This document shows, piece by piece, positions 32,893 to 38,237 of a stretch of 38,237 nucleotides of DNA. A program made the translations under genes and the position numbers. The number at the start of each line of letters is the position of its first letter. Within the stretch, counting starts at the first letter, position 1. Source of the stretch: Pseudopontixanthobacter vadosimaris. GTDB taxonomy: Bacteria; Pseudomonadota; Alphaproteobacteria; Sphingomonadales; Sphingomonadaceae. The stretch lies in NCBI RefSeq assembly GCF_012979275.1, contig NZ_JABASZ010000012.1:1-38237 (forward strand), read 5' to 3'. A model generated the notes under the pieces. It was not told the DNA's origin and searched no databases. It was given only the letters and a program-made list of their open reading frames with translations.

Positions 32893-34038
32893 TCATTCGC
32901 CTGGCCGGCAGGCTCCGCTGGTGCGAAGATTGCCGTTCTGATCCGCCGCCGCTTCGAACGGGCGGTCCGTGATGAGGCGATTACCCGCAACGACACCGCC
33001 AAAGACCCGTTGCAACCATATTCCGCGACTGAAATTGGCTGCACTGTTCCCGCAGATGCGAACATCGGAAAAACGGCGCGTACCCCGCCCGTGATCATCC
33101 AGAAAGCGGATAGCGATCGCTTTTGCACTGCCTCTCCCGTCCAGCGCGTTGTCGGCAATCGTCACCCCCGTCATCCCGTCAGCAGGGGCGCGTATGAAGA
33201 TCCCATAAGCGAAGCGGTTGCGAAGTCCGCTGACACGATTGCCGATGATCCTGATATTCTCGAAGCGACCTCCGCCCGCCTGCGGCTGGTCCGGACCGAT
33301 AAAGATGCCGATCGCGGATGACGTTTCGATGATATTGTCAGCGATCGTAACGTCGCTGAAACGCGCGGTATGGCTAAGCGTCGATATGGCAATGCCGTTT
33401 GCCCGTGCACCGACGATCCTGTTGTCACGAATTGTTGCCCCCAGGAGGCCTGCGCCGCCACCTGCGGTCAATTGCATATTGCCGCGCACTTCGTTGTTCG
33501 TGACGGTGATGTTCCTGCTCGGACTCTGCGTTGCGGAAAGTTCGACTGCCCAGCGATCCCCGCGGCCGCCCTGGAAATCACGCTCGATAAAGCAGTTGTC
33601 CGCGATGGTAATAGCACTGGAGCCGCGGCCCCGGAACCCGATAGCGCGATAGTATTCAGGAGCAGCAGCGTAATCGAATTCGATCCCTCGCACCGCTACA
33701 TCGTCTGCTCCATCAAACAGAAACATGATCTGCCCGGACTTCTGACCCTGGCGGCGCAGGACCGACCGGCCGCACCCTTCACCCGCCAAAGTCACGCCCG
33801 ACGGCATTCGCACCGGTTGCGCGATTTCGAAAGTGCCCGAAGGGATACGCACGCTGTCTCCGGACTGCGCCTGGCGCAGGGCGCGCTTGAGCGCGGCGCT
33901 ATCGTCGTTCCCGTCGTTCGCACGCGCGCCGAATTCGCGAATGTCCAGTTGCGCAGCCGATGCGGGCGAGGCGAAAAACATGGTACCAAGAAGACTTGCG
34001 GCGAACGCTCCGGTGAAGCTCTTACCAATGATGTTCAT
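32893..34038 (-). CDS. Secreted right-handed parallel beta-helix protein (pectate-lyase-like)
   Basis: Protein of 381 residues. From ATG 34038 there is a signal peptide (MNIIGKSFTGAFAASLLGTM, cleavage after ASA). DIREFGARANDGNDDSAALKRAL follows, the entry motif of the pectate_lyase_3 / GH28-GH55-like family, then six or more repeats of the N-x-I-x-(G/N)-N-x-(I/V) type (ITVTNNEVRGN, ATIRDNRIVGA, VTIADNIIETS, IRIIGNRVSG, VTIADNALDG). It contains cysteine pairs (GEGCGRSV, DNCFIE, RICGNS). Likely periplasmic or exported and acting on the polymer of this locus (lyase, hydrolase or epimerase such as AlgG). Catalytic residues cannot be assigned by eye. The open frame upstream to 34,329 runs into the flanking gene and is not part of it. 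Confidence 0.85.
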   Translation of the reverse strand: MNIIGKSFTGAFAASLLGTMFFASPASAAQLDIREFGARANDGNDDSAALKRALRQAQSGDSVRIPSGTFEIAQPVRMPSGVTLAGEGCGRSVLRRQGQKSGQIMFLFDGADDVAVRGIEFDYAAAPEYYRAIGFRGRGSSAITIADNCFIERDFQGGRGDRWAVELSATQSPSRNITVTNNEVRGNMQLTAGGGAGLLGATIRDNRIVGARANGIAISTLSHTARFSDVTIADNIIETSSAIGIFIGPDQPQAGGGRFENIRIIGNRVSGLRNRFAYGIFIRAPADGMTGVTIADNALDGRGSAKAIAIRFLDDHGRGTRRFSDVRICGNSAANFSRGIWLQRVFGGVVAGNRLITDRPFEAAADQNGNLRTSGACRPGE

Positions 34039-34169
34039 GCGCTTTGTTATCGAAACCTGCCTTTCGTATGAATGAACGGTGCCCTTGTTGATTGCATTGC
34101 AAGTCGGCTTGACTGGCTCCGTTCGAGGCGATGGATTCCGTACCCCGTCCAGCCTTCGCCAAAATGACG

Positions 34170-34970
34170 CTAACCCGACTTCGCCAGCCCCAGACGTTTC
34201 CGAATCCCGAAACCGCGTATCGGGCTGGTTAGCAACCGAAAAGACCGGGAAAGATTGCCTCTTATGCGATTTTTCACCGGAATGCGGCGACCAAGTCCTT
34301 CTTCGATCGTATGGCGACATGGCGTGCATTTACCACACGCTTGCCCATGTCGGTCTGGATGATGACAGAACCAGGTCAATTCCATCAAATCTGCGAATCC
34401 ATGTTCGCGTGCCTTTGTGCCCATTCCCTTCTTGGTCATTTCCACGAGGGGAAAATCGAACGATTCAAACAGTTTTAGATCGGGAGAGGATGGGTTCTCT
34501 ATGAGCCGATAAACACCGCCATCCTTTTCCAGATCTCCCATCAGGTAATCCAAAGGCCTATCATCTTCATGAAGTGCCATTTCCATTCTGACACCAAGTT
34601 GTTTCGCCATTCTGGCCAAATCGGGATACTGCCCGCCAAGATGTCCGCTGCGACGCAGGTTTGCGAGAGCTTTGTCGAACCACGGGTCGGGTTTGATGTC
34701 TTCCGGACGCACGACGATCGTTTCGAGAATGAGCGAACGGATCGCAGGAGACTTTTCTTCGATCGCACCCTTGATCGCCTCCATCGCCGCCCACTCAGCT
34801 TCGGTAGACTGTCGATTGGGCGTCATAAAATAATAGGGCTGGACTGTCCGCCCCTGAACCACAACCAGGTCCAACAGTCGATAAGTTGAGTCCCAACCAC
34901 TAGTCCAAAGGAGATGGGCGATTTGCCCCTGACGTTGGCCTTGGTCGTCGGCTCCGACCTTTGCGGGCAT
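34170..34970 (-). CDS. QueC-like PP-loop ATPase with four-Cys zinc motif (function unknown)
   Basis: Protein of 266 residues. A PP-loop SGWDST (24-29) near the N-terminus, in LLWTSGWDSTYRLL, departs from the usual SGGxDS of QueC by Trp. Near the C-terminus CHHPDRHGQACGKCTPC places Cys 202, 212, 215 and 218 as a zinc site, the spacing seen in QueC. QueC activates a carboxylate with ATP and ammonia to make an amide and then a nitrile (7-cyano-7-deazaguanine). A true queuosine enzyme would be odd in this locus, beside a flippase and an ATP-grasp ligase and with no QueD/E/F. AAGGA lies 8 nt before ATG 34970. The region is relatively low-GC. A role in amidating a sugar carboxylate is an inference; QatC/Cap9-type QueC paralogues in anti-phage systems show the fold is reused. 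Confidence 0.85.
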   Translation of the reverse strand: MPAKVGADDQGQRQGQIAHLLWTSGWDSTYRLLDLVVVQGRTVQPYYFMTPNRQSTEAEWAAMEAIKGAIEEKSPAIRSLILETIVVRPEDIKPDPWFDKALANLRRSGHLGGQYPDLARMAKQLGVRMEMALHEDDRPLDYLMGDLEKDGGVYRLIENPSSPDLKLFESFDFPLVEMTKKGMGTKAREHGFADLMELTWFCHHPDRHGQACGKCTPCRHTIEEGLGRRIPVKNRIRGNLSRSFRLLTSPIRGFGIRKRLGLAKSG

Positions 34971-35070
34971 ATCTGAGATCCTTGATTCTGAACTTGGTAT
35001 GTTAATGAAGCGGCTTGCCGAAGCGGTAATACCGACTTTATTTTTGCAGGTAAACCCGAACGGGCGGAGG

Positions 35071-36372
35071 TTATGCTACGCGTCGCTCTTCTGCATTTAC
35101 GTTCAATCGATGTAGAACCAGCCATCCGCTACAGGCATGAAGACAGAGCATGGCTGAAGAGTAGACGAATACCACGTCGAACAAAGTGTAGTTCAGGCTC
35201 GGCAAATACCCAAAAACTGCTAGTACAATACACAGGCGAAAACCGTTTATCGCCAAAAGCAACTTTTGTTCTCTGAGTAGATCAAGCAGACGCATGATCG
35301 GCGCTGCTACCAGGCTTGAAAACAGGACGAGCGAAAGAAGCTCTACGAAACGTCCAGCTTCTGCCCATTTCGAGCCGAAAAGTAGAACGGAAGCTTCCTG
35401 ACCGACAAGCCACATCATAGCGGCGATCGGTATCCCCACGAGGAGAAGGCGCTTTATGGTAGCTATCGTTATGGCCTTGATCTCGCCAATCCGCTTCAAT
35501 CCGATAGAAGCGATTTCCGCATAGAACGCCTTGCTCAGACTTCTGACGATCAGCGTCGATGGCACGGCGATCATTGAGATCGCCAAGCCATACTGGCCGG
35601 CCAGAGCAGCGCTGTATCGCCCCGCGACCAGAATAACCGGCAATTGCAAAGAGCCTGCCAGCAGAGCCTCAGCGGGCAGACGATGCAGCGCGAAACCGCG
35701 ATAAAGTCGAGCAGCCTTACCCATACGTAGCTTGCCGGAAATACCACGGAACTCCGTCGCATAGCGCGAAAGAAGCATACCGCACCCGCCAGAAAACGAA
35801 ACGATCTGGCCTAGTAGCAGCCCAATGGGGCCGGCAATCAATACACCCAGCGAAACCTTGATCGCGGATCCCGAAAAGGATTGATAGACGGACGCCCTGG
35901 CGAGAGGACCATAGTCCTTCCTTCGGGTCGACCACGCGGATAAAATTTCAAAAATCGTGGAAGCCACTAACCCGATTACGATTACATACCAGTAAGGTAT
36001 CAAAACTTCCATCGAGAGCGCCGATAGTATTATCGGCGCGAACATCCACATAAGTACAGAGACTATTAAACCGTTACCCAGCACCAGAAGGAAACTTAGC
36101 GCTACCAGACTGAATGCGAGCCTATCCCGCCTCGGCAGGGGGATCGCCACCGGGTACCGCAATGAGACGAACGGACTCAGGAGCATTATCAAAGCCGTGA
36201 AAACGGATAGGGCTCCAAAATCGGCTGGCTCATAAATCCGCGTAAGGATAGGGATCGCCACGAGACCTATCACTCTACCACCGAGGACCCCGCCCGAAAG
36301 GGTAGCCATGCCGCGGAAGACAGATCCTGATACACCGGTAAAAATAGGAAGACGGTAGAACCAATCAAGCAT
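35071..36372 (-). CDS. Wzx-type polysaccharide flippase (oligosaccharide repeat-unit exporter)
   Basis: Integral membrane protein of 433 residues with about 12 hydrophobic segments (VIGLVAIPILTRIYEPADFG, FSLVALSFLLVLGNGLIVSVL, LLLVGIPIAAMMWLVGQ). The N-terminal LSGGVLGGRVIGLVAIPILTRIYEPADFGALSVF is characteristic of the polysaccharide transporter (PST/Wzx) family that flips lipid-linked repeat units to the periplasm. GTG 36390 would add six residues; ATG 36372 was preferred although neither has a strong ribosome-binding site. It sits between the ATP-grasp gene (185-bp gap) and the QueC-like gene (100-bp gap), in lower-GC DNA than the left part of the window. Together with the polymerase and Wzc it completes a Wzx/Wzy pathway. 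Confidence 0.92.
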   Translation of the reverse strand: MLDWFYRLPIFTGVSGSVFRGMATLSGGVLGGRVIGLVAIPILTRIYEPADFGALSVFTALIMLLSPFVSLRYPVAIPLPRRDRLAFSLVALSFLLVLGNGLIVSVLMWMFAPIILSALSMEVLIPYWYVIVIGLVASTIFEILSAWSTRRKDYGPLARASVYQSFSGSAIKVSLGVLIAGPIGLLLGQIVSFSGGCGMLLSRYATEFRGISGKLRMGKAARLYRGFALHRLPAEALLAGSLQLPVILVAGRYSAALAGQYGLAISMIAVPSTLIVRSLSKAFYAEIASIGLKRIGEIKAITIATIKRLLLVGIPIAAMMWLVGQEASVLLFGSKWAEAGRFVELLSLVLFSSLVAAPIMRLLDLLREQKLLLAINGFRLCIVLAVFGYLPSLNYTLFDVVFVYSSAMLCLHACSGWLVLHRLNVNAEERRVA

Positions 36373-36557
36373 GCGGCCCAGTAAGCGCACATCACACGCC
36401 AGTCACGCAATTTTTTTCGGCGCACCGCATCGTAAATGCGCCATCTTTCCCGCTCCAACGAACCTCGCCTGACTGATCCGATTAGACGTTTCGCTCTCTA
36501 CAGCCGATTCAAGAGACTGCAGAAAACGAGCCGATTCGAGAGCCAGCAAATCAAATA

Positions 36558-37574
36558 TTACGCAATCGTTTCGAGATATACCGGCTTCAAATCATCTCTG
36601 CCAAGAAAATCAGCGAGCTGATACCATTGGGGGGGGCGATGATCATGCTTGACAAAACTTCCATCGGGAAGGAAATAGCCAGGACAATCCGCGATTACTT
36701 GGCCTTTCGTGGCGTAATTCATTTCGACCAGCATCGGCCGAGGCCGATTAAGAAAGTCATAGACCATCATCGGATATCGGTAGCGCTTTGAAAGCTCGTG
36801 CGCGAGACCGAGTAACTGAGGATCGCCACTTTCTATATCAAAATCACGCATTCCACTACCACTGGCACGGAAATCGTTCTTTCGATTACCTCTTCGATAA
36901 TAAAATGCCCGCGCTCCGATGGTCACAATTCTGTGATCACATTCGTTACCCTTGGCAAACTCCTGCAACAGAAGGCAATTACTCGTAATGGGCTTCTGCC
37001 GCTGGTAGTTAAACTTCAACCGCTCCGCAAAAGTCGGATCCATATACCCATTGACGGTTTTACCGCGAAACAAGCGCTCGGCGACACGATCGAGCTGCTG
37101 CTCACTTCTGATAAGCATAACATTTGCCGAAGACGCGCCTTCGATCAGCTTGCCGACGACTGGATACGTTCCTTCTCGAGACTTCCAGTTGGCCAGATCT
37201 TCTTTGCCGAATACCGGGGTGGTTTGCGGAGAAGGAATGTCGTTCGCAGAATAGAATGCAGCAAGCTTGAGTTTGTCGCCACAAAACTGAAACGAGTTAT
37301 AGTCCGGCATGCACTTTACACCCCGAGCCTCCAGTATCGGCAATATAGCGTGCCCAATACTCAGGTCGGGCTCGTTACCCTTGAACCTGGCTATAAAATG
37401 CGTAATTCTATCAACTTTTTTCCAAAATTCGGTGTTGTCATACCTGACCGATACGTACGGAATTCCGTTCTCTTCTAATACTTTCTTGTAGACATCTACG
37501 TAAGAAAATGCAAGTTTTCGGCCATTAATAAACTCTTCTTTTTCACTATCGAGTTCTAGAATAGCTATTTTCAT
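36558..37574 (-). CDS. ATP-grasp ligase (RimK / D-Ala-D-Ala-ligase fold) of unknown substrate
   Basis: Protein of 338 residues from ATG 37574, where GAGG lies 8 nt upstream; an ATG at 37625 would add 17 residues and also has GAAGG nearby. The N-terminus KIAILELDSEKEEFINGRKLAFSYVDVYKKVLEE is unlike RimK itself. ATP-grasp core: YPVVGKLIEGASSANVM (ATP-binding lysine), LLLQEFAKGNECDHRIVTIGARAFYYRR, NDFRASGSG (233-241) and metal residues Asp273, Glu284 and Asn286 in VYDFL and VEMNY. These enzymes join a carboxylate and an amine using acyl phosphate. In polysaccharide loci they commonly attach amino acids to uronic or other acidic sugars; that is the likely role here, substrate unknown. GC is near 40-42% in sampled stretches, well below the left part of the window, so it was probably acquired. 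Confidence 0.9.
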   Translation of the reverse strand: MKIAILELDSEKEEFINGRKLAFSYVDVYKKVLEENGIPYVSVRYDNTEFWKKVDRITHFIARFKGNEPDLSIGHAILPILEARGVKCMPDYNSFQFCGDKLKLAAFYSANDIPSPQTTPVFGKEDLANWKSREGTYPVVGKLIEGASSANVMLIRSEQQLDRVAERLFRGKTVNGYMDPTFAERLKFNYQRQKPITSNCLLLQEFAKGNECDHRIVTIGARAFYYRRGNRKNDFRASGSGMRDFDIESGDPQLLGLAHELSKRYRYPMMVYDFLNRPRPMLVEMNYATKGQVIADCPGYFLPDGSFVKHDHRPPQWYQLADFLGRDDLKPVYLETIA

Positions 37575-38091
37575 CTGCCTGGCCTCGAAGGTGTCGGAAT
37601 TTTGTCTGAACCAAAATGTATTCATTTTACCTTCACTTTTCCAATTAAAATGAATGAAGGTTTTTACCACTGATGGTGGTTCAACTGCTCTATGCCCCAA
37701 AGTCGCCGCAAGGTTGTGAAATGGTGGCAAACCCGGGTCTGAAACTTTTAGCTCGTGCGCCTACTGCCATTTGAAGCCGGCGGACCTAACAAGTTCACTA
37801 TGGGAACCGCAGAGTAGCGGGCTAGCTAGACCACGCTCCCAATCAAGCGCCGGCGACTAGCGAAGGGGGGCTGAACTTGTCAACGGGAAAGCGTCGCTCA
37901 GCAAAGTCCGGATTTTGTCCAGATCGCACGACACTGCGGCAATCCGCCGCGCCCGAAAACGCGCACAAGCTGACCTTACGTATTTTCGTTGCGACCGACT
38001 ACCATGGAATGCGCGAAACGCCACTTTCCGCATTGCACGCGCCGATTGAACACCAATTCCGCTGAAATGGTGCCGCGCCTTAACGTTTAAT
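37575..38091. other. Gene-poor spacer between ATP-grasp gene and insertion-sequence end
   Basis: This 517-bp stretch has no convincing gene. The first 150 bp, AT-rich, are the likely promoter and leader of the minus-strand ATP-grasp gene. A 62-codon open frame at 37877-38065 (+) starts with TTG, lacks a good ribosome-binding site and matches nothing recognised, so it was not called. The composition becomes GC-richer beyond about 37,850, suggesting a junction of DNA of different origin. No promoter hexamers are clear. Confidence 0.45.
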
Positions 38092-38151
38092 TGAGGTGGT
38101 CCCGGCTCTTTGGACAGGTTGGCGGCGAAGTTAAGCTAATCCTTGATGTGA

Positions 38152-38235
38152 TTATGCCGCCGTTCTGGTCATCAGATCATGGGGGGCATGCCCCCCATGA
38201 TCTGAAGCGTCGATCCACCTATATGCCTCTGCCGG
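38152..38235 (-). CDS. Transposase C-terminal fragment (partial at window edge)
   Basis: Twenty-seven codons and a TAA on the minus strand, entering from the right edge. The peptide starts PAEAYRWIDASDHGG and continues HAPHDLMTRTAA. The PAEAY pattern is typical of the end of integrase-like IS3 transposases, and the following 60 bp lead to the inverted repeat. Because so little is seen, the assignment depends on the inverted repeat next to it. The region contains the 34-bp palindrome reported separately, which shapes the odd HGGHAPH stretch. Confidence 0.5.
   Translation of the reverse strand, partial: PAEAYRWIDASDHGGHAPHDLMTRTAA
38172..38205. repeat. 34-bp perfect palindrome inside the insertion-sequence end
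   Basis: Every base from 38172 to 38188 is complementary to its mirror between 38189 and 38205. Six G and six C flank a central GCATGC. The pairing stops at 38171/38206 (A opposite A). There is no loop, so as DNA it can form a cruciform and as RNA a tight hairpin. It lies within the last codons of the presumed transposase. Confidence 0.85.
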
Positions 38236-38237
38236 GG

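Larger units (their letters stand above)
38092..38237 (-). mobile_element. Probable IS3-family insertion sequence, right end (continues beyond window)
   Basis: From 38092 the plus strand reads TGAGGTGGTCCCGGCTCTT, a terminal inverted repeat of the TGA...TCA kind seen in IS3-family elements. Sixty bp further in, a minus-strand frame ends with a stop at 38152-38154. Its last residues begin PAEAYRWIDAS at the window edge, resembling the (T)PAEAY motif near the end of IS3 transposases. The distance from the stop codon to the inverted repeat is typical. The rest of the element, its other end and any target duplication lie outside the window. Confidence 0.6.

Noticed and set aside
34170-37574. Anti-phage (Qat or CBASS type IV) system suggested by the QueC-like protein.
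   Set aside because: No QatA/QatB/QatD, CD-NTase or nuclease partner is seen nearby; neighbours are polysaccharide genes.
37877-38065. A 62-codon plus-strand frame near the right end.
   Set aside because: TTG start, no ribosome-binding site, no recognisable similarity, and located in a composition-mixed spacer next to an insertion sequence.
38172-38205. Palindrome as an intrinsic terminator.
   Set aside because: There is no loop and no T-tract on either side, and it lies inside an apparent reading frame.
1-38237. CRISPR arrays, tRNA and rRNA genes.
   Set aside because: No regularly spaced direct repeats and no cloverleaf or rRNA-like stretches were noticed in any gap.

Overview
The window looks like chromosomal DNA of a sphingomonad-type alphaproteobacterium (Sphingomonadales, plausibly the Erythrobacteraceae side). 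The signs are mostly high GC, a MipZ division-site ATPase, a tonB-exbB-exbD-exbD energy-transduction operon, a ligase-associated DEXH helicase and a large exopolysaccharide (EPS) locus. This placement rests on gene content and protein motifs, not on any database search.

Left part (1-9,850), housekeeping. A TonB C-terminus cut by the window edge is followed by exbB and two exbD genes and a near-perfect intrinsic terminator. On the other strand lies a Lhr-like helicase. A BON-domain protein with its own terminator comes next. Then a minus-strand operon mipZ - J-domain membrane protein - phosphoglucomutase/phosphomannomutase is divergent from panC. The mutase supplies hexose-1-phosphates that feed the sugar pathway further right.

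Middle and right (about 9,990-37,600), a polysaccharide assembly locus of the Wzx/Wzy type. The parts seen are: an initiating phosphoglycosyltransferase (PglC/WcaJ class), six recognisable glycosyltransferases or GT-like proteins, two multi-spanning polymerase/ligase candidates, the export pair Wza-like lipoprotein and Wzc-like tyrosine autokinase with an associated secretory-pathway protein, and a Wzx flippase. The sugar-nucleotide enzymes are a TviB/WecC-type dehydrogenase, a UDP-glucuronate 4-epimerase, a UDP-glucuronate decarboxylase, a WbpM/CapD-type 4,6-dehydratase and a WbpV/WreQ-like reductase. A secreted right-handed beta-helix protein may be a polysaccharide lyase or hydrolase. The predicted polymer is acidic, with uronic acid and possibly xylose and an N-acetyl-quinovosamine-type first sugar.

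The unusual content is a translationally coupled murA-murB-glycosyltransferase cassette at the left edge of the locus (catalytic residues intact). At the right edge, in lower-GC DNA, are an ATP-grasp ligase and a QueC-like PP-loop protein with a four-cysteine zinc site, flanking the flippase. Together these suggest carboxylate-bearing sugars (muramic acid or uronic acid) that are amidated or conjugated to amino compounds. That is an inference and the most interesting lead in the window.

The right edge (from about 38,092) appears to be the end of an IS3-family insertion sequence containing a 34-bp perfect palindrome. No tRNA, rRNA or CRISPR array was seen.
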